Below are positions 11,201-22,250 of a stretch of 64,000 bases of DNA, one piece after another. The DNA is taken from positions 212,467,029 to 212,531,028 of the forward strand of contig NC_091118.1 in the NCBI RefSeq assembly GCF_040183065.1, read 5' to 3'. The stretch is from Periplaneta americana (taxonomy: Eukaryota > Arthropoda > Insecta > Blattodea > Blattidae). A program made the translations under genes and the position numbers. How positions within the stretch are numbered: position 1 is the stretch's first letter; each line of letters opens with the position of its first letter. The notes under the pieces were generated by a model. The model saw nothing but the letters and a program-made list of their open reading frames with translations, had not been told where the DNA came from and did not search any database.

Positions 11201-11826
11201 ATATTACAGTCAAAATTCTGTATCGAAATATGGTTAGAATATTGAATTCAAAATTTTGCATCAATATTTGAATAGCTACATTACATTAAAGTTTCATGAA
11301 AAAAGAAAAGAAAAAAAATATATATATTTCTCTTGAAAAAGACTAATTTCGAATAAATTCGCGCAAAAACAAAAATTTCGCGTTATTTCGAGATATTTTG
11401 ACCTTGGAAGGCTTGAAATATAAAATACTTACTTTCGTATCAGCTGAAAACCCATATTTCCGTGGTTTATAAAAACTAGATATCTTTACAAACGACATAA
11501 TTTTGATATTACAATATTACAGTCAAAATTCTGGATTGAAATATGGTTAGAATATTGGATTCAAAATTTTGCATGTAAATATCAATATTTGAATAGCTAC
11601 ATTACATTAAGTTTCATGAAAAAAATAAATCAGTATTTCTCTTGGAAAACACTAATTTCGAATAAATTCGCGCTAAAACAAACATTTCGCGTTATTTCGA
11701 GATATTTTGACCTTGGAAGGCTTCAAATATAAAATGTTTGCTTTAGTGTCAGCTGAAAACCCATATTTCCTGAATCGGTGGTTTATAAAAACTAGATATC
11801 TTTACAAACGACATAATTTTTATATT
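11201..11826. repeat. Tandem duplication of a 313-bp unit
   Basis: Unit 1 (11201-11513) and unit 2 (11514-about 11826) both start ATATTACAGTCAAAATTCT. Both contain GAATAGCTACATTACATTAA and AATTTCGAATAAATTCGCGC, and both end ACGACATAATTTT. They differ by scattered substitutions and short indels. Confidence 0.9.
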
Positions 11827-11839
11827 TTTACAGCCAGTG

Positions 11840-11946
11840 CAATGGATTGTTGGAGAATGTAAACACGACATAGCCTGTTCCTTTCTCTTACGCGCCAATC
11901 ACACGGGGACTTTGCATGATTGTTTACATTCTCCAGTTATCCATTG
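11840..11946. mobile_element. Short palindromic element
   Basis: CAATGGAT...GGAGAATGTAAACA at the left is mirrored by TGTTTACATTCTCC...ATCCATTG at the right, enclosing about 50 bp. It is a 107-bp hairpin/MITE placed immediately after the tandem duplication. Confidence 0.7.
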
Positions 11947-12734
11947 TGTCAACTTTACACTCTTCAAAGCTCTGTCTCTGAAATGCACTTCACATAAGCT
12001 AACATTCATATAACATGCTAGATGCAAGTGGACTACCATTGATTAAAAGAATGTAACATGCCCTTGGATGTACAATATATTCTGTGCTTAATGAGGTTCA
12101 CGTAAGGTATGTTCTTTAGAAGCTAATATGGCCATCTTTTCAGTGTTGCCAACTGTTAAAAGATATCGCCAAATCAGGTAAAATCACAATGCTATGTACT
12201 GAAACAAAAATAATAAATATTATTTATTTATGATTCACTTATCTCATATTATAATGTATTTTGTCTGGCAACATGAAATTCATTGATTTGACTAAACAGT
12301 TTACGATTCATGAGGCTCAACCTAAAAATTATTATTTTTTTTTTTGACCACATGGAATGATTAGTATTAACTCCAGGAACCAAATACCACTTAATAAATA
12401 AACAATGTACAGTTAAATTATTTTTTCTACGATAGTACGTAAAGTTGCATTTTACCCACTGTTATCAGTGCGTAAAGTGAGTCTTTAAAACACTAGTGCG
12501 TAAAAAAGTAAGTAATCACTTTACGCACTGCTATTCATTTTATGCACTGCCAAAGCAAATGCGATATTCAAAGTACAAACTTCATTCAATCAGAAATCAA
12601 TGCATTCCCTCGATCTTTCATGATGGAAATATTACAAGTAACACAAATAGGCCTAAGTAACAAATTTAACATACATATCTTACATTTTAACCCTTATTCT
12701 GAAGTTAGGTATAGCACTCATTGAATCAAGAAGT

Positions 12735-12900
12735 AACACTCACCTAGTACACGACGTAACTCTTCACAGATACCCATCATGTGCAGCATGGCCTGCCAAA
12801 GTGGTGTACACATTGAAAATTAGTCACAGTCCTACCATCTATCCACAATATGCAGAACCCGAATCACGCCAGTGAAGTGGGTAGGCATTAGATACACCTG
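12735..12900 (+). repeat. SINE family B, 3' part
   Basis: It matches the 3' segments of the copies at 43450-43930 and 54932-56443: CTAGTACACGACGTAACTCT, CACAGTCCTACCATCTATCC and the end GTGAAGTGGGTAGGCATTAG ATACAC. It is 5'-truncated. Confidence 0.75.
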
Positions 12901-13442
12901 TGGCTCGTGACAGGATCATCTTGGCTGTCTGCGCATGCACGTACTTGGTTAATGAGAACCTAAACTAACCAAACCTAACCTTCGTATATTTAAGATGTGT
13001 AACCGGAGCACGAAGGGAACTTCTTGATTTGATCTGGAATGTGCACGCGAAAATAAATCCAGGTAAGGATCACACTGGCACGGCATGAGAGCTCCGCACA
13101 TGTGCCACAGCCAAACTGATCCTGTCGCGAGCCTCTCCTTTAGATACACACAAGTAACATTCAACTTTTTCTAACCACTTTGTTCATTGTATGGCTAGTT
13201 TAGACGGCCATGAAATCGTGATCATGAATAAAACAGGCTGTCATTCCATGGATACTTATTTCTTAATGGTTCTGAGTTTAGATGGTCGTGACATTGTGAT
13301 TTTACAACCTTCCAACTTGAAATACAGCGTGAGTATAAATGATTTCTCTGATTACAAAAATTATTTGTGGACAAACGATTGAAAGTAAAAAATTTTTAAA
13401 TATACGAGTATATGGAGAAACTCTCCAAGTTTTTAAACACAC
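12901..13442. other. No gene seen
   Basis: Contains CTAACCAAACCTAACC-like short repeats near 12966 and unassigned sequence running into the mariner-like remnant. The open frame at 13191-13382 has no recognisable domain. Confidence 0.4.
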
Positions 13443-13456
13443 CTTATAGGTACTCG

Positions 13457-13709
13457 GGTGGCCGGATAGCTCAGTTGGTAGAGCAGCTGGCTACGGACTG
13501 GAAGGTCCAGGGTTCGATCTCAGGTGGTGACAGGTTCACTCAGCCTCTTATAAAATTGAGTACTGGGTCTTTCCGGGGGTAAAAGGCGGTCAGAGCATGG
13601 TGCCGACCACACCACCTCGTTCTAGTGCCGAGGTCATGGAAAGCATGGGCTCTACCTCCATGCCCCCCAAGCGCCTTCATGGCATGTTACGGGGATACCT
13701 TTACCTTTA
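13457..13709 (+). mobile_element. tRNA-derived SINE with 14-bp TSD
   Basis: The tRNA-like head has A box TAGCTCAGTTGGTAGAGC and B box GGTTCGATCTC. A 3' body and an ACCTTT-type tail (TACCTTTACCTTTA) follow. It is flanked by the direct repeat CTTATAGGTACTCG at 13443-13456 and 13710-13723. It inserted at the stop codon of a mariner-like transposase remnant, whose TAA and last codons lie inside the TSD. Confidence 0.92.
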
Positions 13710-13710
13710 C

Positions 13711-14411
13711 TTATAGGTACTCGATATGGGCTCCACTTGTGACCCTGTAGACATCAAGCCGGTAGTCCAATTCGTCCCTCACATGGCTAAGTGTATCCAT
13801 ATCAATTGCAGCGATGGCGTTGATGATGCGGGCGCGTAGCTCTGGCAGATTTTCCGGTAATGGAGGTACAAAAACAGTGTCTTTAACATACCCCCACAGG
13901 TAGAAGTCACACGGTGTTAAGTCAGGGGAACGTGGGGGCCAGGACAAGATCTGCATGTCGTCTCTCCCTGCGCGACCAATCGATCTGTTTGGCAATTGTT
14001 CGTTTAGAAATATCTGGACTTCGTTATGGAAGTGAGGTGGAGCGCCATTTTGTTGATACATGAAATGAGCATTATCACTCTACAGCTGTGGCATCAACCA
14101 CTGTTCTGACATATCCAGGTAAGAATGTCCTGGCACGGTGGGTTCGAGAAAAAAGAAGGGGCCATACGCCTTGGAGTTGGAAAGTGCACAGAAGACGTTA
14201 AGTTTCGAGGAATTACGAATGTGCTCCACGTAAGCCTGACCAGGAGATTTTCTGTGGTCACTAATTGATTGTACCATCATCTAATGGTCTTGGCGTCTCG
14301 TGGATCATTATCGAATCTCGCTCGAAAATGTCGCTGCACAGTTATGACGGATTTTGTGGAATGAAATTCCAATGCTACAAATGCACGCTCAGCACCAGTC
14401 GCCATTTCCAT
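13711..14411 (-). pseudogene. Mariner/Tc1-superfamily transposase, internally deleted
   Basis: The N-terminus from 14411 reads MEMATGAERAFVALEFHSTK and SVITVQRHFRARF (helix-turn-helix domain) and hits a TGA. The next frame runs KSPGQAYVEHIRNSSKLNVF CAL and YGPFFFLEPTVPGHSYLDM. After another break comes NGAPPHFHNEVQIFLNEQ, then SWPPRSPDLTPCDFYLWGYV and a C-terminus ending EYL. The middle of the DDE domain, between the DNA-binding linker and the AYVEHIR block, is missing. GAPPHFH has lost the usual D of QDGAPPH (here QNGAPPH). It is non-functional. Confidence 0.88.
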
Positions 14412-14814
14412 AAGCTCAAATCCTCTACCGGTAGGAGGCGGAACTATGCCACGTGGATAATTTGAAATAAAACTTTGAGATATATTCTATTTGGTATTAT
14501 CAGTACCATTGCTGTATTATTCACGGTTTGTCTATAAGAAAAAACTGCCTAACTAGGGCAATCATTTATACTCACGCTGCATTTAATGTAAATTTGTGCT
14601 ACCGTAGAAAAAACATTGCATGATAAATATTCGTAAACTTATCTTTTTGACCCTTGTGTGTTGTGAAACTTGACTCCGCCTCATTTCACAAACTTTACAC
14701 TTGTGCCGAAAAGAGAACCTTTACGAACTTGTATCATAAATAACTATATGTATTATTAATAATTACATTCCAATTAGAAAGTAACTGCCAGTTGTAATAT
14801 TAGTCCAGTACCGA

Positions 14815-15070
14815 AATTCGAAGCAAAGTTGGCAAAAGAAAATTCAACCCGATAACTAAAAAAATCACTGAAATCCACTAGAATATGTAGTAATAGGAGG
14901 AAAGTGGTCAGGTTTCACCCTTACGATTTATAGTAAGACTGTACAGCACTGGGCTTTTAAGCCAGAGAATCTAGGTTCACATCCCGCTCTACCCTGAATT
15001 TATAACTTGTGTTGGACAAGCCTATGGTCCAGGCAACACGGGGGTTTTCTTCGGGTACTACAGTTCCCTT
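14815..15070 (+). repeat. Dispersed repeat plus SINE-like segment
   Basis: 14815-14940 matches 37555-37680 (AAAGAAAATTCAACCCGATA; GTGGTCAGGTTTCACCCTTA CG). It runs into a tRNA-like segment with GGTTCACATCCCG (B box) near 14971 and a body ending CCCTTGTGACATC. Confidence 0.6.
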
Positions 15071-16124
15071 GTGACATCACAACAGTTCTCCATAATTTAT
15101 TAAAAGAGTAAATTAAGTCCTCTACACGTGATGCTCTCTGGCAAACTAAGTGGCCTATGCATCTGAGCACTAGCGACATCTATGAGCCTGCATGTGGAAT
15201 AGAAACAAATTAAGGGTTGTGCTATTGGAAGAACAAGATTGTGAGATACATGCACAGCAGAGTTGTATGGCTGGTTGTCCACGAAATTATTGATTACTAC
15301 TCTGTGTACCTTATTTACTGTTATGGTTTAATGTAGTGTAGTTAACACTGTTATGAAGTTGGGAGCCACTCATGTAAAATAATAGGGAACAGGGCTCTGT
15401 ATATAATATGCAATTACATTGACTGAAGAGGTGTTCAAATGTTATGTGATATATATATTTTTTTCCAGATTATTTTTTTTAAATGTTTAGAGATGTGATA
15501 TTTAATAATACAGATATGGCTGGTCCATGTGATGAGTTTGTGAATAATTATCAAATTAATCCTTCGCTTCGGCTTCGTCTTGAAGTCCGTGTGTACTTCC
15601 TCTTTTAGTGGTACGTGTACGATACTCAAAATTATTTGTAGATCCCTTGTTTGTAACTTCTGGTAAAGTAATCATGTACAGGAGAGTTACGTAAGCACTT
15701 TTTGAGCAAAGTAATTGCATATAAAACTTTGAATGACGGGCCATGTTGTGTGTTGACCATCTTGCTTTAAGCAGGAAACACATTTTAAAACATTTGTGGC
15801 GATGTGCATCAACCTTGGCTAAAGATGTAATAACCGTGGTTAAAATGTAATTTCTGTGCACCATTCATAAACATCAGTTACTTATTGACACCTCATTTAA
15901 CCAGGATAAAGTCTGATGGCACAGTTTCTACAAAGTGACTAAGGGAAAACATTCATACCTATGCAAAGATGATAGTCAGCGTCTAAAAACGACTGCGCTT
16001 ACTCTGTTCTACATCCAAACAAACATATTCTATATTTTCGTTTTTCATTTGTTTGCTTTTGGGTGCTGTTATGTTTCCAGATCGTATTTCTTTGTTTTTC
16101 AATACTATTAGATGAAAAAGACTT

Positions 16125-17095
16125 TTAGGGAGGCCGAGATATAGATGGAAGGATAATATTAAAATGGATTTGAGGAAATTGGGATATGATGGTAGAGACT
16201 GGATTGCTCAGGATAGGGACAGATGGCGGGCTTATTAGTGATGGAAGAAATAAATTAAATACCGATATATTGATATTGCAATATATTGGAAATCTAATTT
16301 TGATAAACGATATATATCGCAGAAAATATATCGATATATCATTATTCCGTAAGTAAATTGGATTTTCTTGCGTATATTTACTGTATTACAATAAAATTAG
16401 TTAAATTTTAATATTCCTTTTTACCATTGAAATTAACATAACAGTCCAAAGCATAAATGTAAAATTGTAACAATAAACAATACATTTTCAATACCATATG
16501 ATGTAGGGCCTAACCTAAATCAAAATTATTGTGGAGGCAAGAGAGCTTAAATGATATAGTGGGAAAGAGTTAAGTGAACTCTATATGGTTGAGTATTTGA
16601 TATTGGAACACGATTCAATCTAATGTTACATAGGATTCAATCCAGGACACATTTAATGTTCTTTTCTACCTAACAATAACAATATTAAAACAGTAGTAGA
16701 TGAACCTCCCGTCTGTCTCACGTTTGCACACCCCGCATTTTGAATTTGGTGTATTCGAATTCTAGTCCAGCCAATTAGAACAAGGTATTCAGTTAGGTTG
16801 CACAATTATGTAACTGTCCATCTTCAGTAGTGCCATCTCTCGGAAACTATTGGAGTTGTCTAGTGTGGATTTTGTTGTTGTTAATAACGATGATAATTCC
16901 ACAAAAAAAAAAAAAAATCTATAAATTTATGAGAAAACCGATATATTATACAATATATTGAATCAAAATTTCGATATCGCTATATCGAAACGAAAATATC
17001 GGTATTTCATAAAAACCAATATATCGTTCCCATCTCTAGGGCTTATGTGAAGACTGCAATGAACCTCCGAGTTCTGTATAAGTAACTATGTTAGG
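16125..17095 (+). mobile_element. LINE tail (family L1tail) split by a hAT MITE
   Basis: The left part (to 16235) carries AGGGAGGCCGAGATATAGATGG and ATGGATTTGAGGAAATTGGG. The right part (from 17039) resumes with GGGCTTATGTGAAGACTGCA and the terminal AACCTCCGAGTTC...GTAA. The interruption is the element at 16236-17038. Confidence 0.9.
16236..17038. mobile_element. Non-autonomous hAT element (803 bp)
   Basis: It is flanked by the 8-bp duplication GGGCTTAT (16228-16235 and 17039-17046) inside a LINE tail whose intact sequence is known from sister copies. Termini are TAGTGATGGAAGAAAT and, at the other end, revcomp TAGAGATGGGAACGAT. Both subterminal regions are rich in ATATCGATATAT-type palindromes. 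There is no coding capacity. Confidence 0.93.
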
Positions 17096-17394
17096 TTAAA
17101 ATCTTACAAAACTGGGAGAGGAAGGGAATGATTAACTATATCCCAACATGATTCTGAAGTATTGATAGATTTAATTACTAGATGTAAATATGTAATAGAA
17201 AAAAAATTATGGAACATTCATAAAGAAAAAGGATGAAGCATATACCACTAGGAGATTAATACGAATGTCTGTACAATCCAGGTCTCCAATTATACAATAT
17301 TCTAAAATCCATCCACCATATTATGTTCTCTTGATTCATCCTGCAATATAGGCAAAGTGATACACGAATTTTCATGAGTCAACTAAGTCAGGAG

Positions 17395-17580
17395 ATAGTA
17401 GGGTAGGGTGGTCAGTTCCTTTCCCCCTCCACTGCATATGTCACTGACTAGTAACATATTACACTAATCAGACTTCAGAATATTTCCTCTTCAAATATTG
17501 AAAATCAGTTGAATAGGATTGTAATGTAGTAAGCGTAGGATTGTTTCTGTTTGTGGGTAGTTCCAAGTGATACATCTGTT
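17395..17580. repeat. Low-copy dispersed repeat
   Basis: It shares with 61425-61500 the phrases GTAGGGTGG-CAGTTCCTTT, GACTARTWACATATTAC and CANACTTCAGA. The 61.3-61.46 kb copy carries, on the minus strand, an open frame of 60 codons ending KLAKDKALKKRKM. Class not recognised. Confidence 0.45.
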
Positions 17581-17844
17581 GCAGCAGAAATGGCACAGTA
17601 GATTTCGATAAATAAAATCTTTCCTGAAATTTTTATCATTTAGTTTGTCGTAAGAATTCTCTCTTTCCTTTAACATAACTTCAAGTTCATGATCATCCCT
17701 ATCAAAGTAATTCAAATATAACAGGACCTCAATTATCCGTCATAATGAAGGGGAGGTTAGGAATGGTTAATCGAAAAAGATGGATAATTCTGTTTATTTG
17801 TTTTTACCTTATTCTTTTTTATTTATTCTTTTTTACTTATTTTA

Positions 17845-18078
17845 TGACGCTTTATCATCTCAGGTTATTTAGCATCTGAATGAAATGAAGGTGATAATGC
17901 CAGTGAAATGAGTCCGGGGTCCAGCACAAACAGTTACCCAGCATTTGCTCGTATTAGGTTGAGGGAAAAACCTAGAAAAAACCTCAATCAGGTAACTTGT
18001 CCCAACCGGAATTCAAACCCGAACCACCTGGTTTTATAGTCAGACGTGCTAACCATTGCTCTACAGATGTGGACCCTT
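17845..18078 (-). repeat. SINE family C copy
   Basis: It is the reverse complement of the 55300-55564 copy: head with B box CGGGTTTGAATTCCGG, GTTTTTTCTAGGTTTTTCCC TCAA, AATACGAGCAAATGCTGGGT, and the 3' end CTAAATAACCTGAGATGATA AAGCGTCATAAAA. Confidence 0.85.
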
Positions 18079-18079
18079 A

Positions 18080-19240
18080 CCTTATTATTACTATGTTGTT
18101 TTTTTTTTTTTTTTTAAAGAAATCTGTCACTTTTCTCTGAACTTTACTACCTGCAATTCTTTTTCTAATCTTCATTCTAATTCTATGAAGTAAAACAATG
18201 AGCGGGAAGGAAGTGTCATTATTTTGCTCCCTAACCTCACCTGGGTTTCAGCTGATTCAAGTGAAATTTGTAGTGGAGTGTGTGATTCCGGCATTTTCGA
18301 ATAATCCGATGTTCAGTTAATCAAGATACTTTTGCTTTACTAAGTCAACTAATAATAATTTACCTCCTCTAACTGGTAAAATATGACTGATTAGAGATTA
18401 CTGTGGTCCAGGTGGTAGGTGACAATTTTAACCGGTGGTTACACTAACCGATGTTGATGTACATTGCCATAAGTCTCGAGATAAGCTGGTCATTTATCAG
18501 ATATTTAATCATTAAGAAGAAACACGGAAATGTTAAAATAAATTACTGATTGAAATATCGAAATCTGCTTGCAGATGGTAGATAAAATACAATCCTTCAT
18601 TACTTGATCAATTGGTTCGTTTTAAACATTTTGTATTCCATGACATGCATAATGACTTTGGGGCTGAAATACTTACCTTTCAGCCATAAGATTTTTATTT
18701 TATCATGCCTCTTGTTCCCTGAATTTATAAGCTATTTGCTCAAGTTAAACAAGCAGAGGAAAGATTAGATCTGAGCTTTTCTATTTTCTGTTTCAAGACA
18801 ATGGCTACTAAACATTTGACAACCTCTGAAAAGTGTACAGTGTGTACTTAAATTTAAAAGAGTTGAATGAATGTACTGCAGGCAGTGCTTCTACATAATA
18901 GAACTTTAGGTTAAAGTGATGTAAGTAATTGTTTTAGAAACCTTCCATTCTAATTGTCCCTCACCAACTTTACCCTATGCCATGCCTGGGAATTTTCATC
19001 TTCCGAGAGTCATTACCTAAAGGCCAATGCATATAAGAGCTCCAAAAATAAGTTTAAAAGTACTAGTTTTCCCTTTTAGTGCTAGTTCTTTGCTGAAACA
19101 GAGGTATGTCTATTTATATTGGGAAGTTCTTTACAAACCCTGTTGGCTGCAACTGCCATCTGTAGTGTTACATGTCTCCTGGTAAAATTATGAACTATTT
19201 TCCCTATTTGGAAAGTAATAGTGTTCATATCTGTTGTTGG
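18080..19240. other. No gene seen
   Basis: AT-rich intergenic sequence with a poly-T run (18101-18115). No coding signal or recognised TE. Confidence 0.4.
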
Positions 19241-19248
19241 CTCTAGAC

Positions 19249-19768
19249 CAGAGTGCTGCATTGGAGTTAAATCGCTCGCTTGAACTCGGTCGAGTGAGAT
19301 ACGATCGGTCGTGATGCGCTCGTAATAAATAGAAGCACAGTACAAGGGCATCTCACCGACATGTCTTATCTTGTATGGAAGGCGACAGATAAGATACACA
19401 TATGTTTTGTGCACACGGTAAAAATAAGGCTTTATTTTCTGCGTTTATGACAAAAGTTCAATGAACGTACCAAAACAGGAACATGAAATTATAAATAAAA
19501 TAGTATGAAAATTTCGATATACAGTTATTATTGCTAATTAATAATTATTCAATATTTGATTTACCACATATATAATATGATAGGTCCATACATAGTGTTC
19601 CGCCTATATACTGCGACAATGTAGAAACGTTTTACAAAATATTATTGATATAGCAGTAGATTAATAACAATATTAGTACAGAGATAACGTCACAGAAAAT
19701 ATAATAAATCGAATAATCATGCTGCACAACTGTTACAGACGCAAAGATTGATACACTAATTATTAGAG

Positions 19769-19824
<56 letters not shown>

Positions 19825-20243
19825 TAGAAAACTTGATACAGTTCTTGCATTATCGTGATTGTGTTCTCCGTTTATAATAATTACATTTACATCCAATAAC
19901 ATCTATCAGGTGTGACAGAAACAAAATCACTCCTGTGTGGGGGGGGGGGGGGGGGGGGAGAAATACACATTTACCTACAACATTTATATTACATTTTAAA
20001 GCAAGTTTTGTAGTTGTACTATGGAGAGGTTAGTTAAACACTGCAAAGTTTTGAAGTGATAAACATCTATGATGTTACTACACAGTTCATCACTGTAACA
20101 AGAACGAATGTCTAACGCTCGGCTTATACCGTTCGAGGATTTATCGCTCGTGACAATTTTACCCATCATGCATGTGCGCTACCTATTGCATTATGCTATT
20201 AACTACTTGGCGCTCGAGCGAAAACGTCCGATGCAGACCTCTG
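19249..20243. mobile_element. Non-autonomous hAT element (995 bp)
   Basis: TIRs are CAGAGTGCTGCATTGGA and revcomp CAGAGGTCTGCATCGGA, with CGCTCG repeats just inside. Flanking 8-bp repeats are CTCTAGAC (19241-19248) and CTCTAGGC (20244-20251), 7 of 8 identical. Inside are a (TTA)n microsatellite (19768-19823) and a poly-G run of about 20 (near 19938). No transposase was seen. Confidence 0.85.
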
Positions 20244-20624
20244 CTCTAGGCATTGGAAATTGTTATTGTCTACCACATGCATGAACTTGGACCAGTAAAG
20301 TGAGTACCTCAAAATTTGATGGAGTTTCTCAGCTGAAATGTTAATAACTTATTTTATTTTAAGCAGTATTATGAATCAGTGCACTGAACTTTTGGACTCT
20401 TTATTGTGATGAACACTGCAGGGATTTTCGAGGAACTTTGTGTGTTAGATGTGCCAGTCTCCCTTCAGTTTTCATCTGACACAGACCCATTACACAAAAT
20501 TTTTCTTCTCATTGGTATATTGGCAACGAGAACAGCATTATCTGGAAGTTTCAGCACAAAGCTTGTTTGATTCACAGAGTGGAAGTAGTGCAATGTGCAG
20601 ATTTTTATTTACTTTGTAATTTAA

Positions 20625-20835
20625 TGATGCTGTATCAACTACTGGGTTATTTAGTATCAATGGAATTGATAATACCAAAATGATATTTAGCGAGATGAGG
20701 CTGAGGATTCGCCATAGATTACCTGACATTCGACTTACGGTTAGAGAAAACTTCGGGCAAAAAGCCCAACCAGATAATCAGCCCAGGCGGGAATGGAACC
20801 CACACCCGAGCACAACTCAGATCAGCAGGCAAACT
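20625..20835 (-). repeat. SINE sharing the family C 3' tail
   Basis: On the minus strand it has a tRNA-like head (B box GTGGGTTCCATTCCCGCC) and the body CTGGTTGGGCTTTTTGCCCG. The 3' end, AACCCAGTAGTTGATACAGC ATCATTAAAT, is the same tail as family C, so two heads share one tail. Confidence 0.7.
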
Positions 20836-21604
20836 CATTACGATATTTACTCACATAATTCACGCACTTTTTTTTTTACCATACTTTTGAGTTCTAAAAT
20901 GGGAGTGTGTGATTTATGCGAGGAAAGTTTCAGAATACTACATTTTACAAGAAAAAATTGAGATCCTGCACTGGATTTTATCAAAAGTTATTTAACTGAT
21001 ATTATAACACAATTTCTTGTTTCACCGCCAACGCACTATCATTACAACTGAGCACGAACAAAACGTGGGCATATATAATCCGCAGGTACAGAAAACTTCT
21101 TACAACGGTCTCATGTATTGTGTCATGCAATTGAGGACTACTCTATTAGCAACAAAATGGATTTTTTTTTCATGAGAGTACTGCCATAAAGTAGCACAAA
21201 AATCGAACGGGAGCCTGTCACATGGACATTGGGTTTAAGATCCTCAACTTATGGTATCTTACAGTGCAAAATCAACTGTTAAAAGATGTTAAATGAAATT
21301 CCTGTCAGTATGAAATGTTCCTGGAAAAAATTATGCGTGAAATATTCGAGGATATATGATTTTAAAAATTGTATGGTAAAAATTCAGGTGCTTGAATTAT
21401 GCAAGTACTACTTAAACTATGCTGGTGGTTGCAGATTTTATCAGTTTATTTCTTAGATAACAATAAAGAATTTCAATACCATTTAGTCCCAAATGAAATA
21501 AAGAAATAATTTTCCCTCTGAATGTTAACACTGTTTTACTCGATAAGTACTAAGCGTATGATTCTGACTTCTACTCTTATAATTAGAGAAACTGATTAGA
21601 AATT

Positions 21605-21712
21605 AATAATTTCTAGGGAAAAATTGTTCCGGGGCCAGGTATCGATCCCGGGACCTTTGGCTGAGCGCGCCAACGCTCTACTGACTGAGCTACTCAGGGA
21701 CAAGCTAAATTT
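21605..21712 (-). repeat. Short tRNA-like SINE (family A)
   Basis: The minus strand reads TGAGTAGCTCAGTCAGTAGAGCG (A box) and GGTCCCGGGATCGATACCTGG (B box), then GGAACAATTTTTCCCTAGAA ATTATT. The sister copy is at 36062-36152. The tRNA fold is incomplete (acceptor mismatches), so this is not a functional tRNA. Confidence 0.75.
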
Positions 21713-21732
21713 GCATACTGTATACATTTCTG

Positions 21733-22050
21733 TGTCCCTCGTCGTGATGTAAGTCCTAAGACTCGCGTTACAGAATGTGCTCTGGTTCGAGTCCTCATGG
21801 GGGAAGAAATTTTCTCATGAAATTTCGGCCAGTGTATGGAACCAGTGCCCACCCAGCGTGATGCACTTGGGGAGCTACGATAGGTAGCGAAAATCCGGTT
21901 TCACAAACCAGCTATAACGGCTGGGAGGATTATCGTGCTCACCACATGATACCTTCATTCTGGTTAGATGATCGTCCACCTCTGCTTCGGCATGTGGACG
22001 TGAGGCCAGCAGCCGGCTGGTCGGTCTTGCCCCTTCATGGGCTGTAGCGC
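21733..22050 (+). repeat. Long tRNA-Leu-like SINE (family G)
   Basis: The head GTCCCTCGTCGTGATGTAAG...GGTTCGAGTCC is followed by about 270 bp of body (ATGAAATTTCGGCCAGTGTA; GCACTTGGGGAGCTACGATA; GTGGACGTGAGGCCAGCAGC). The same body occurs inverted at 30786-31122. Confidence 0.85.
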
Positions 22051-22054
22051 CATG

Positions 22055-22250
22055 GATGGATACGTTACTGTAGGTACATTAACAGATAACCACAAATTCA
22101 AGCCACACAGAGTTTGTGTGCACTTGATGTGGGTTTCTGGCATCTTGTCAGCCCACTTGAGGTATGTGGATCTAAAGGGAAAAATTGAACGTGAAGTTCA
22201 AGTCTGCTTCACAAGGAGCTTTACCTGATAGCTAGATTTGCATGATAAGG
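22055..22250 (+). repeat. Dispersed repeat R2
   Basis: It begins ACGTTACTGTAGGTACATTA AC and contains CACACAGAGTTTGTGTGCAC and TTGAGGTATGTGGAT. It ends AGCTAGATTTGCAT. The homologue at 35901-36193 is interrupted by a SINE, so this copy shows the uninterrupted state. Confidence 0.7.

Noticed and set aside
12469-12538. Inverted repeat AGTGCGTAAAGTGA as an operator or MITE
   Set aside because: A 14-bp hairpin without TSD or copies; too weak to call.
18101-18115. Poly-T/poly-A runs as polyadenylation or terminator signals
   Set aside because: They belong to AT-rich repeats and no transcript unit ends there.
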